From: Nitrosomonas sp.
Lineage (GTDB): Bacteria > Pseudomonadota > Gammaproteobacteria > Burkholderiales > Nitrosomonadaceae
Direction: 5' to 3'
NCBI RefSeq assembly: GCF_019752095.1
Contig: NZ_JAIEMO010000006.1
Location: 1-64,000, forward strand
DNA: 64,000 nucleotides
How positions within the stretch are numbered: position 1 is the first letter of the stretch; every line of letters begins with the position of its first letter. The notes under the pieces are model-generated. The model made no database searches, was not told where the DNA came from, and saw only the letters and a list, made by a program, of their open reading frames with translations. Both the position numbers and the translations under genes were made by a program. This document shows, piece by piece, positions 19,942 to 28,469 of the stretch.

Positions 19942-20268
19942 TTAAATGTGACTGTCAATAAACGCTGTTAACTGCGATTTTGATAGCGCACCCACTTTTG
20001 TTGCTTCTATATTGCCATTTTTAAAAAGCATTAATGTCGGGATACCACGAATGCCATATTTAGGCGGTGTTAATTGATTCTCATCAATGTTCAGTTTCGC
20101 CACTTTAAGTCGATCTCCATACTCCTTCGCAATTTCGTCGAGTATGGGTGCTATCATTTTGCAAGGACCACACCACTCTGCCCAATAGTCAACCAGCACG
20201 GGAGCAGTCGACTGCAAGACTTCTGTTTCAAAATTATCGTCGGTAACGTAATGGATATGCTGACTCAT
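19942..20268 (-). CDS. trxA: Thioredoxin
   Basis: A 108-residue cytoplasmic disulfide reductase with the active site WCGPC (C33 and C36) and the cis-proline loop [11 protein letters not shown]. The start at 20268 ([13 protein letters not shown]) is preferred because GAGGGA lies six bases upstream; an ATG four codons earlier lacks this. It precedes rho, a common proteobacterial pair. It would supply electrons to ribonucleotide reductase, methionine sulfoxide reductase and similar partners. Confidence 0.97.
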   Translation of the reverse strand: MSQHIHYVTDDNFETEVLQSTAPVLVDYWAEWCGPCKMIAPILDEIAKEYGDRLKVAKLNIDENQLTPPKYGIRGIPTLMLFKNGNIEATKVGALSKSQLTAFIDSHI

Positions 20269-20495
20269 AAAATCCCTCATTAAAATTATGCTAGTTCTGG
20301 AATAGTAGTCCCAAATATTATCTCTGAGACTGGGTACGTGATTGTTTGGAATAAAGCCGCAAAAGAGAAGTATAAAATACCAATCTGATTATGCTATAGA
20401 AAAAACTATTAAAAGGGAAGTAGCAATGCCCTAAAAAGTGGTTAAAAAAACAATCCGGTCAAATTTTCATACAAAATTGACTCAAAAATCAAGTC

Positions 20496-21551
20496 TCATG
20501 ATTCCAATTGTTGAAATGCCACAATATGATCAACTTCAGGCTTGATACCTATTTTCTCGCCAATAGCGTGATTATGATGACTGGGTACTAATGCTAATAC
20601 TCGCGCTCCGCCAGCAAGTCGCAGCGTGTATAAAATCTCTGCACCACGAAATGCCTTGCACACTATTGTTGCCTGCAGTGAACTGTGGTCATCGTGAACG
20701 ATATCATCCGGCCGTAACAATACATCTACGATACAACCATTCTCATGTTGATGAGGAATCTCACTCTCTAAAATCCCCAATTCGATTTCAATCTGTTGCA
20801 CATTAATCACCTTCCCTGGAAGAAATACGCCTTGCCCGATGAAGTTGGCAACAAACCGATTCGCCGGTTGATGATACAAATTGAAGGCAGTATCTAACTG
20901 CTGCATCTCACCGCGATGCATGACGCCAATTTCGTCAGCTATCGCAAATGCTTCAGCTTGATCATGGGTAACCAGTATAGCGGTAATCCCCTGGCTCTTA
21001 ATAATCTCGCGCACTTCGATGCTTAAGCGTTCACGCAAGCTGATATCCAGATTGGAGAAAGGCTCGTCCAACAACAACAACTCTGGCTTCGGTGCCAATG
21101 CGCGCGCCAGCGCCACGCGCTGCTGCTGTCCACCTGATAATTCATGCGGATACTTTTTAGAGGCTTCGGTCAAATGCACCACATGCAGCAACTCATCGAC
21201 ACGCCGCGCACGCTCCACCTTGGTTAAGCGATGCAAGCCAAAACCGATGTTGGCAGTTACATCCAGATGTGGAAATAACGCGTAATCTTGAAAAACCATG
21301 CCAATGCGCCTTTGTTCCGGTGGCACAAAAACATCCGCACTACTAACACAAATACCGTTGAGGATAATTTCCCCGGCCAACACTGACTCAAATCCTGCAA
21401 TACAGCGTAACGCCGTAGTTTTACCGCAACCACTCGGGCCGAGCAAACAACCGATTTGCCCTTTCTGCAAGGACAAGGTTAAATCATGAATCACGGCCTG
21501 CTCACCATAAGCCTGCCGGATATTGTTCAATTGCAACAATATAGCGCTCAT
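20496..21551 (-). CDS. fbpC: Iron(III) ABC transporter ATP-binding protein
   Basis: The 351-residue ATPase of an iron importer. It has Walker A GPSGCGKTT, Q-loop VFQDYALFPHL, signature LSGGQQQRVALARALA, Walker B LLLLDEPFSNLD and the H-loop VTHDQAEAF. The C-terminal 120 residues form a TOBE-like regulatory domain. It follows the permease gene by three bases, and the substrate-binding gene lies upstream, giving the order fbpA-fbpB-fbpC. The iron substrate is inferred from FbpA and the Fur-box candidate. Confidence 0.9.
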   Translation of the reverse strand: MSAILLQLNNIRQAYGEQAVIHDLTLSLQKGQIGCLLGPSGCGKTTALRCIAGFESVLAGEIILNGICVSSADVFVPPEQRRIGMVFQDYALFPHLDVTANIGFGLHRLTKVERARRVDELLHVVHLTEASKKYPHELSGGQQQRVALARALAPKPELLLLDEPFSNLDISLRERLSIEVREIIKSQGITAILVTHDQAEAFAIADEIGVMHRGEMQQLDTAFNLYHQPANRFVANFIGQGVFLPGKVINVQQIEIELGILESEIPHQHENGCIVDVLLRPDDIVHDDHSSLQATIVCKAFRGAEILYTLRLAGGARVLALVPSHHNHAIGEKIGIKPEVDHIVAFQQLES

Positions 21552-21554
21552 TAC

Positions 21555-23159
21555 TTAGATTTCAGTTTGACGCATAAATAAATATATCGGTATTAATCCA
21601 GCCAGTATCAACGTAACCGCCGGCAGAGCCGCCTGCTCCCACTGACCTTCTGAAGTCATCTCATAGATTCGGACCGCCAGCGTATCCCAGCCAAATGGGC
21701 GGGTCATCAGCGTAATCGGCATCTCCTTCATCACGTCGACAAACACCAGGGTGGCAGCGGTAAAAATACCCGGTTTCAATATTGGAATATGTACTGTTCT
21801 GATCATTGCCCAGCCGTGTACGCCCAAACTCATCGCCGCCTCATCAACGCTGTGCGTAACCCGTTGCATTGCGCTGTCAATGGGATAATGACTCACGGCC
21901 ATAAATCGTATCAAATAAGCAATCAGCATAATGGCTAATGTACCCTGAATCAACTGACCTGTTTCTATTTGAAACCAGCGTAAAGCCAATTCACTGAGCT
22001 GCCCATCCAGCCAGACCAACGGCACGTACACGCCAATTGCCAACACTGTGCCAGGTAATGCATACCCAATGGTTGCGGTGCGCACTGCATAACGCGTAGC
22101 AGAATCAGGATAACGCCGCAGCGCATAAACCATAGCAATTACAACCAGACAGATCAATAAAGCCGCCAGACCGGATAAGGTCAGGGAATGCCAGAGAAAT
22201 TCCAGGTAACGACCCACATCGTAATCCTGTGCAAACGATTGCATGGCCCAATAACACAGTTGTGCAACAGGCAGAAAAAATGCAAAAAATAATACACTGA
22301 CCACAAAACCGGTAACCACCCAATTATGCCAACCTGCCAACTGAATACGTTGCACTCTCGCACTTCTTTTCGCTTCCGCATAACGCATACGCGATCTGAA
22401 CTGTTGTTCCAGCACAATCACAATAAAGACTATAATAATCAATAAAGAAGCAAGCTGAGAAGCGGCATGCAATGAAAACATGCTAAACCACGCTTTGTAG
22501 ATAGCTGTGGTAAATGTATTGTAATTAAACACCGCGACCGTTCCAAAATCCGCCAATGTTTCCATTGACACCAGCATGATACCTCCAGCTATCCAGGGAC
22601 GCGCCATCGGCAACACCACTTTGAAGAAACCCTGCTTGCGGCTGAAGCCAAGTGATTGCGCAACCTCCAACGAACGCTTGCCTTGGCTCAAGAAAGCATT
22701 CCGCGCCAGCAAATAGACATAAGGATAGAAAGCCAGGGTCATGACGATAATAACGCCCAACCTGCCACGTATATCCGGAAACCAGGACAGATCAGAATCC
22801 AACCAAGCACGCAATGTAGTTTGTATCGGGCCGGTAAAATCAAACAAACCCAATGCAACAAAGGCTGTTACATAGGCAGGGATCGCCATCGGCAATAACA
22901 ACGCCCAGGAAAAAAATCGCCGTCCGGGAAATTCATAAACAGCGGTAAACCAGGCCAGGCTGATGCCCAATAGTGCCGTTCCAACGATTACCCCCAATAC
23001 TAACCAGAACGTATTGAGCAGCAAGGAAATCAGTGTGGTTTCAACCAGATGCTGCCAAATCTCACCTGCCGGTGCCAACACGGAGGAAAAAATCACACCA
23101 ACGGGCGCCAGTACCAATGCAGCGGCGACAAAAGGTACCCAGCGCCAACTGATCATCAA
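21555..23159 (-). CDS. fbpB: Iron(III) ABC transporter permease (two fused MetI domains)
   Basis: A 534-residue inner-membrane protein with about 12 transmembrane helices in two homologous halves, as in FbpB/AfuB/SfuB permeases. Each half carries an EAA loop that contacts the ATPase: LEVAQSLGFSRKQGFFKVVLP and DEAAMSLGVHGWAMIRTVHIP. The gene is between fbpA (90 bases upstream) and fbpC (3 bases downstream). It would form the channel for ferric iron delivered by FbpA. Confidence 0.92.
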   Translation of the reverse strand: MMISWRWVPFVAAALVLAPVGVIFSSVLAPAGEIWQHLVETTLISLLLNTFWLVLGVIVGTALLGISLAWFTAVYEFPGRRFFSWALLLPMAIPAYVTAFVALGLFDFTGPIQTTLRAWLDSDLSWFPDIRGRLGVIIVMTLAFYPYVYLLARNAFLSQGKRSLEVAQSLGFSRKQGFFKVVLPMARPWIAGGIMLVSMETLADFGTVAVFNYNTFTTAIYKAWFSMFSLHAASQLASLLIIIVFIVIVLEQQFRSRMRYAEAKRSARVQRIQLAGWHNWVVTGFVVSVLFFAFFLPVAQLCYWAMQSFAQDYDVGRYLEFLWHSLTLSGLAALLICLVVIAMVYALRRYPDSATRYAVRTATIGYALPGTVLAIGVYVPLVWLDGQLSELALRWFQIETGQLIQGTLAIMLIAYLIRFMAVSHYPIDSAMQRVTHSVDEAAMSLGVHGWAMIRTVHIPILKPGIFTAATLVFVDVMKEMPITLMTRPFGWDTLAVRIYEMTSEGQWEQAALPAVTLILAGLIPIYLFMRQTEI

Positions 23160-23248
23160 ACGTTTGAAAGAAGACAGAACAGAAACAATCTTGCGCTTTT
23201 AGGAAACTGATTTTCTACCACCGCATGTGCCGCCTTACTCACACTGCT

Positions 23249-24262
23249 TTACCGGTACCCTGCGCGATCCATCAGCTTTACGGCAGTCGTCTGCAATTCT
23301 CCGGCTTTAACCAGATTCATTGGATTTTGCTTAAAATCACCCCACGCTGCGACAAATGGATCAGCCGCAATTTTAGGATTAACCGGATATTCCATATTCA
23401 CATCAGCGAAAAGGTTTTGTGCTTTAGCGGACGACAAGAATTCCAATAATTTAATGGCAGCCTGTTCGTTGCGGGCATAGCGCGTAATTCCCGCACCTGA
23501 AATATTGACATGCACACCGCTGCTATCCTGATTGGGCCAGAAAATCGCCAGCGGTAAATTGGGATCCTGTTTCATTAAACGGCCAAAATAATAGGTATTG
23601 ACTAAAGTCACATCGCATCTGCCGGCAGCCACGAACTCTAAAGCCCGGGTATCATCGGATAGCGGATCGGTTGCCAGATTAGCCACCCAACCCTTAACAA
23701 TCTTTTCCGTCTCAGCTGCGCCATGTTCAGCAATCATCATTGCCACAAGCGACTGGTTATACACTTTCTTCGAAGTGCGTAAACAGAGCCGTTTTTTCCA
23801 CTTGGGATCGGCCAGATTTTCATAGGTTGAAAGTTCCTCGGGCTTTACTTTTTTGGTGTTATAAACCAAAGTCCTGGCGCGTATCGACAGCCCAAACCAC
23901 GCATTATCCGGATCGCGCAAATGCGCCGGGATATTACCCTCAAGCACCTCGGACTTAACCGGTTTTAACAATCCTTTCTGTGCAGCTGCCCAGAGATTAC
24001 CGACGTCCGCAGTTATCAACACATCTGCCGGTGTATTTTTTCCCTCCGCCTCCAGCCGGGCAAGCAGCGCGCCTTCGTTGTCGGTAGTGTATTTAACTTT
24101 AATCCCTGTTTCCTGGGTAAAAGCATCAAACATCGGCTTAATGAGTTGCTCAATTCGCGCAGAATAAACAACCACTTCATTAGCATGCGCTGGATGAATA
24201 ATAAATAACGAAAAAAGCAAAGGAATAAAAATAAGAAAACGGCTTAGATTTGGGCTGACCAT
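23249..24262 (-). CDS. fbpA: Periplasmic iron(III)-binding protein
   Basis: The 337-residue substrate-binding protein of a ferric transporter. A hydrophobic signal peptide ends at about HPAHA-NEVVVYSAR, placing the mature protein in the periplasm. The NEVVVYSARIEQLIKPMF start, the DVLITADVGNLW segment and the paired tyrosines of LVNTYYFGR, which coordinate iron in FbpA/FutA proteins, identify it. It is first in the fbpABC operon. A Fur-box candidate lies 66 bases upstream, so low iron should induce it. No clear Shine-Dalgarno sequence is seen before the ATG. Confidence 0.9.
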   Translation of the reverse strand: MVSPNLSRFLIFIPLLFSLFIIHPAHANEVVVYSARIEQLIKPMFDAFTQETGIKVKYTTDNEGALLARLEAEGKNTPADVLITADVGNLWAAAQKGLLKPVKSEVLEGNIPAHLRDPDNAWFGLSIRARTLVYNTKKVKPEELSTYENLADPKWKKRLCLRTSKKVYNQSLVAMMIAEHGAAETEKIVKGWVANLATDPLSDDTRALEFVAAGRCDVTLVNTYYFGRLMKQDPNLPLAIFWPNQDSSGVHVNISGAGITRYARNEQAAIKLLEFLSSAKAQNLFADVNMEYPVNPKIAADPFVAAWGDFKQNPMNLVKAGELQTTAVKLMDRAGYR

Positions 24263-24327
24263 GAGAGAAATTCCGGGGAAAAAGTTTCGGCAATCGAATT
24301 AATTAATGGCGAATACTATAGTATGAA

Positions 24328-24342
24328 TAAGAATAATTATCA
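24328..24342 (-). promoter_or_regulatory. Fur box candidate upstream of fbpABC
   Basis: The plus strand reads TAAGAATAATTATCA, which matches the 7-1-7 Fur consensus TGATAATnATTATCA at 12 of 14 defined positions. It lies 66 bases before the fbpA start in an AT-rich stretch where a promoter is expected. This matches iron repression of the transporter. Confidence 0.7.
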
Positions 24343-24378
24343 ATTAAATATCTCTAGCAAAAAACGGCAAGACTCCGA

Positions 24379-25158
24379 TCAATTCTCGGTTGCCGGCCGT
24401 GACCATGGATTCAATTCCATGCGTCCTAGCAGTGGCAATTTAATGGCGAGCGGATTCCAGTTAACACCAAAAGACAAACCCAGAAAATTGAATTCAATCC
24501 CTTCCACCGCGCTAATCAACACGCCCAACAAGCCAAAAAATGAAATCTGCAAACCACTGCCACTCGGAGCATGCGATATAAATCGGTAACCCAGATAATC
24601 CTTGCCAATCGCCGTGGGCGGCAAATCCAGTTGCAACTCTGGCACCGCGCGCGAAACCCAAGCGGTAAAGGTATTGGAATTCGGCCCCGGCCACATAGTG
24701 TAATCTTTCGTGTAGGGGTAACGGTTAGCCGCCAGATCAATTTTCTCGATCAACGCATCCACGCCATCGCCTCTTTTTTCAGCCAGGATCTCGGGTACAT
24801 TTCCGTACCAGCGCCGGTCAGGCGCATTTTCATAAACCGCCACTACCGACCTCTGGCTACGCCGCAACCACCCGATCACTTCATAAATCGTGTACGACTG
24901 AGCCCCCGTAGGCTTCACCGCAATCCAGGTATGAATCCCAAAATAGCCGCGCCAGCCAAATGCGCGCGCGCCATAAACCTGAATAATCGCCTCAGGATTC
25001 GTGGCGGGATCCGGCGCTATGCCAACCGGTTCGCGGCTCGCATTCCACCAGTACTGTGCCTCCGCATGTTGCGGGAAAAACAACCCGGCAAGCGAAATCA
25101 TCACCCAACAACCCAACAAAACAGAGCGACTCGCGCCCTGCGTAACAGATACTAACAT
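24379..25158 (-). CDS. DUF3750-family exported protein
   Basis: A 259-residue protein with an N-terminal hydrophobic signal and a likely cleavage after HAEA (about residue 34). The body matches the DUF3750 family (IQVYGARAFGWRGYFGIHTWIAVKP, PGPNSNTFTAWVSRAVPEL). The conserved H and a late NSNTF segment recall papain-like NlpC/P60 relatives, but no function is established. It is upstream of fbpABC on the same strand, with the Fur-box region between, so it is probably a separate transcription unit. Confidence 0.75.
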   Translation of the reverse strand: MLVSVTQGASRSVLLGCWVMISLAGLFFPQHAEAQYWWNASREPVGIAPDPATNPEAIIQVYGARAFGWRGYFGIHTWIAVKPTGAQSYTIYEVIGWLRRSQRSVVAVYENAPDRRWYGNVPEILAEKRGDGVDALIEKIDLAANRYPYTKDYTMWPGPNSNTFTAWVSRAVPELQLDLPPTAIGKDYLGYRFISHAPSGSGLQISFFGLLGVLISAVEGIEFNFLGLSFGVNWNPLAIKLPLLGRMELNPWSRPATEN

Positions 25159-25260
25159 CTTGAGAAAATCCGGTTAAGTTAATAATTTTTTGAATAAAGC
25201 AATCAGATCGTGATTAATCAACGTGTCATAAAACGTTAGATTTGTTCTTATACGGCTAAA

Positions 25261-25947
25261 TTAGGGTTGCCAGTCTTCACTTTTCTCAACCCTTAATTCG
25301 ACGGCAGATAAACGTGGTTCTTGTACCAAATGAAAGTCGGTAGCGCGAAGACCATCAGTAAGCATCTGTAGTCGAAAACGTTCCCCAGGGCGCATGTTTC
25401 GAAGCATGATTTGAATTCCAAGTGGCGTAACTGTACCGGTGTTATGAAATTCAACCTCGCCTAAAATCTGAGGAAGTGCGCTGAGTATTTCTCCTGGACG
25501 CTTTCTCTTCAGGTGCAAGCTGACCATAGGCATGACGGTGACTCCTTGCAAATCAATTGTTAGGGAAACAATCGCCAATTGGTTTAGCGGATTGCCCTTT
25601 CGATAAACGGCTATATCGTTGCAGGCTCGTTGGGTTTCTGTATCTATCAATAATGAATCGTCAATCCGTGCAATCAATACATGTTTCGATGAGTCGACGA
25701 CCCCCTCCGAAAAAACAGATCTCACAATGCTTATCATTTTTGGCTCTGAAACTTCCGACTTCGAGGTTGGCTTTGTATCGTTGGATTCTCGTCTGTCGTA
25801 CGTTGTCAAGCCCCATAAAACTGAAACCTTTCCCCCAGGCTTAGTAGCAAAGTGGCTGATAAGCCAGACTATTCCGACAACTACTGCTGATATTCCAACA
25901 ACAATTACCAATCCATAGGTCGTTATGAGTGTCTCAAGAACAGCCAA
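25261..25947 (-). CDS. Membrane-anchored protein of unknown function in a gene cassette
   Basis: A 228-residue protein I do not recognise. One N-terminal transmembrane helix (about residues 8-32) is followed by a soluble domain of about 190 residues rich in beta-strand-like sequence. The start is a TTG at 25947 preceded by AGGGG, placed only eight bases after the right-hand core box of an attC-like site. The stop codon lies in CCCTAAT, which resembles the start of another attC, although the rest of that site is missing. These features indicate an integron gene cassette, so the gene was probably acquired. Confidence 0.7.
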   Translation of the reverse strand: MAVLETLITTYGLVIVVGISAVVVGIVWLISHFATKPGGKVSVLWGLTTYDRRESNDTKPTSKSEVSEPKMISIVRSVFSEGVVDSSKHVLIARIDDSLLIDTETQRACNDIAVYRKGNPLNQLAIVSLTIDLQGVTVMPMVSLHLKRKRPGEILSALPQILGEVEFHNTGTVTPLGIQIMLRNMRPGERFRLQMLTDGLRATDFHLVQEPRLSAVELRVEKSEDWQP

Positions 25948-25954
25948 GATGAAC

Positions 25955-26044
25955 CCCTAACGTTCAAGACCAGGGGCGCGCTGCGCGATAAAGCCGCGCA
26001 GCGTCCAACGATCGAATGGAACGAGGTCGACTGCCATATTAGGT
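25955..26044 (-). other. attC-like integron recombination site
   Basis: Read on the minus strand, the 90-base site opens ACCTAAT (R'' box, 6 of 7 to RYYYAAC) and closes GTTAGGG (R' box, 6 of 7 to GTTRRRY). Between them are a long imperfect dyad (CGCTGCGCG with CGCGCAGCG) and complementary outer arms (GTCGACC and GGTC). It holds the stop codon of the upstream RipA-like gene. Its left half is clearly related to the attC at 43688-43774. Confidence 0.75.
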
Positions 26045-26689
26045 TTCGATTTTAAACGTGCGTTCATGCAGCTTTGCTGTTGTGTGCTCGATATTTGAAC
26101 GGCCTTTCTTCCAGAGTGCGCGGAGAGCAAGAAGAGTAAGAACAATCGTTGCTAGCTTGTACCAATCCACCTCCCGATCCCACTCTACAGGGCCAACAGA
26201 CTTGAACAATAACACTATCCAAAATAGCGTAACAAATAGGCTAAGCATCTGGTTAATTTTGGTAACCGAAAATTGGGCTGCATCAGTCAACGGATTGTTT
26301 CCAGGGTTGATGGCCACAACTTTGTATAGAGGCCCAAGCGTCATGTTCTCAAGCATGTCGACGTGTCGCTCCCAATTGTTCTGCCAGAACTTACTGCCAC
26401 GATTGACAAGATACCAGGCGAATGAGAGGACAAGACCAAGCGCCGAAAATACAAGCGATAGCCACGGCTCGTGATCGGAAACGGTCTTGTAGGTCAACGC
26501 GTAGGCAGCAAACGCGGCTGCAATAAGTGCCCAGAAGTAGGTTGCTCGTTTCCAATACATTTCGATTTCAAATTTTCGAATATCAAGCGCGTACTCGAGT
26601 GCTCGGCCAGCACGCGTGTCGGCTTCTTCCGTTATTTTCTCTTTGCGATCTTGCTCAGAAAATTTCTCTTTGTATTGATTTTCGTTCAT
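26039..26689 (-). CDS. RipA-like multi-pass membrane protein in a gene cassette
   Basis: The 216-residue protein begins with a charged cytoplasmic segment (ADTRAGRALEYALDIRKFEIEMYWKRA in form) and then has four hydrophobic helices, at about residues 50-66, 77-97, 148-163 and 181-194. This layout matches what is annotated as the RipA family of octameric inner-membrane proteins; function is unknown outside Francisella RipA. The ATG at 26689 is chosen over an upstream non-ATG codon. The stop codon lies inside the adjacent attC-like site. A degenerate R' box (ATCTAAA, 26714-26720) precedes the gene, consistent with a cassette array. Confidence 0.7.
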   Translation of the reverse strand: MNENQYKEKFSEQDRKEKITEEADTRAGRALEYALDIRKFEIEMYWKRATYFWALIAAAFAAYALTYKTVSDHEPWLSLVFSALGLVLSFAWYLVNRGSKFWQNNWERHVDMLENMTLGPLYKVVAINPGNNPLTDAAQFSVTKINQMLSLFVTLFWIVLLFKSVGPVEWDREVDWYKLATIVLTLLALRALWKKGRSNIEHTTAKLHERTFKIET

Positions 26690-26915
26690 GGTCTGCAATA
26701 TCAATGGATTGAAATCTAAAGTAATATGTACGACAAGAAATGTCTCATAATCTGGAACGAAATATCATATAACTCGATTAACTATTTTTAAGTAACTTTA
26801 CAAGAAAAAATATCTAATCCAGATATTGATTTTACTCTCATTCAAGCAACACTAAGCAACTGCACCGAATTATCCCTGGCGCCTAGCTAATATACCTAGT
26901 TTCTTATAAAACCGG

Positions 26916-28469
26916 CTACTTATCCCCACGTTTGCCCAGCATCTCCGGCAAATCGCGCAAAAAACGCCCTGCTCCGGCCATCTGACGCCGTAGCATGACC
27001 CAGTCCTCCGCTCTTTTCTTGGCATCCAAGCAACGCATCAACCGGATTCTCAGCGCCTCATCCTGATGATTCAGAATAGCTGCCCACAACGTATCATCTA
27101 CATTATAAATTTTATTCTCCAGCAAGCAGACAGGAATAACCTGCTCGGCCGGCACCGCCAGATCGGCAGCAACGGCCCGCACTGCGGCGGTTATATTAGC
27201 TGACTTGATATTCGTTGTATGGGTCAAATCATAGGGCGGCTGCCATTCGTTCGCCGGACGTAACCGATCCACAAAACTAACAGCAACCAGCAACGGCGCA
27301 GAGCGCCGATCCATTCGTGCAGCTTGATAGCTGCGCAAGGCATCCAAAAATTGCCGTTCAACCTGCCGATCCGGACGATTGGCCGGGCTGACCCATAAGA
27401 TCAAATCTGCGCTGCCAGCGGCTATCAGCATTTGCTTGCTATCAAAAAACGGACTGTCGCAACCTGGGCTATCGAAAACCAGTGCCTGGGTGAATCCCTC
27501 GCGTGATAATACGAATGGTTCAAGCGCCTGGGTGGTGCCCGTCAGAATATCTGTAGCAGTTTTGAGCTCCCCGAACAAGGCGTTGATCAAACTGGATTTA
27601 CCCGAATTGGATCGGCCAAGAACAAGAATCCGCAATGGCTCGACCGCGGATGCTGTAGCTTGACCCGTCTGCTCCAGATCTGCCCTGGATTCCGGTGTTG
27701 CTGATTCGGTGTGATCGTCATCGCCAAGCGGCAAGCGGCCACTGTATAGGTCAATGGCGTAATAACCCACTTTGCACACATAAGCCCGCAAAAACCAGCG
27801 ATGCAATTCATTTCTGGCCTGATCAAAACTGCGCTCGCGCAAATGCCGCCAGGCTTCGCTCAATAAGGCATTCACCGGATTAATGAGGATGCTGCCCGCG
27901 CGGTAAACGTTGAATGCTTTCTCTGCCTTCGTCTTCCAACGTTGAATCCGGAATAAATCACCTACCGTCAGACGATTGCTAAAGGGTATTTTTTCTGCGA
28001 TATCTCTGCGCAGCTCACGACTTGCCCGTTCGATAATCAGTAAAGTATGCGGCACGGTCAGTTCATACAGTGGCTTCTCAACCTCTGGATGGTAACAATG
28101 CGCCACTGCTTCCATCGATTTCTGTCCCAGCTCCGATATCCAGCGGCCATCTTCCAGCGGCCAGTCCTCCGGATTGCAGCTAGCGGCCAACGCTTCAACC
28201 TGCTGCCATACCGCATCTGCGCTGGGTGGCCAATCCGGATTAGGGTCAGTAGTCGTATTCATTAATAATTGACGTTCCTGCCGCACCAGCAATTGTTGCA
28301 AGCCATAGCCTAAAATACCGCACACCACCATCGCAATCAGCCAATACAGCAAGTTCCCGCTTTGCCATAGCCAAAAAATGCCAAAACCCATCAATGCCAG
28401 CACCGGCAATAGCAGCAGAATGGCTACCAATAATCGTAGCGGATCAACAGCTGGAAGCGGTTTCTTCAT
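26916..28469 (-). CDS. Membrane-anchored GTPase, partner of the next GTPase
   Basis: A 517-residue protein with two N-terminal transmembrane helices (about residues 13-35 and 38-57), a helical linker and a C-terminal G domain: P-loop LGRSNSGKSSL (about 283-293), G3 DSPG (about 330) and a hydrolase core of the Era/TrmE type. The start codon overlaps the stop of the upstream GTPase gene by four bases (ATGA), so the two are translationally coupled. Paired dynamin-like or DUF697-type GTPases often act at the envelope; no function is established for this pair. Confidence 0.78.
   Translation of the reverse strand: MKKPLPAVDPLRLLVAILLLLPVLALMGFGIFWLWQSGNLLYWLIAMVVCGILGYGLQQLLVRQERQLLMNTTTDPNPDWPPSADAVWQQVEALAASCNPEDWPLEDGRWISELGQKSMEAVAHCYHPEVEKPLYELTVPHTLLIIERASRELRRDIAEKIPFSNRLTVGDLFRIQRWKTKAEKAFNVYRAGSILINPVNALLSEAWRHLRERSFDQARNELHRWFLRAYVCKVGYYAIDLYSGRLPLGDDDHTESATPESRADLEQTGQATASAVEPLRILVLGRSNSGKSSLINALFGELKTATDILTGTTQALEPFVLSREGFTQALVFDSPGCDSPFFDSKQMLIAAGSADLILWVSPANRPDRQVERQFLDALRSYQAARMDRRSAPLLVAVSFVDRLRPANEWQPPYDLTHTTNIKSANITAAVRAVAADLAVPAEQVIPVCLLENKIYNVDDTLWAAILNHQDEALRIRLMRCLDAKKRAEDWVMLRRQMAGAGRFLRDLPEMLGKRGDK

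Noticed and set aside
25228-25265. Possible attC after the 228-residue cassette gene
   Set aside because: Only a CCCTAAT start and a separate ATCTAAC are seen, with no stem or closing box in the right orientation; at most a remnant.
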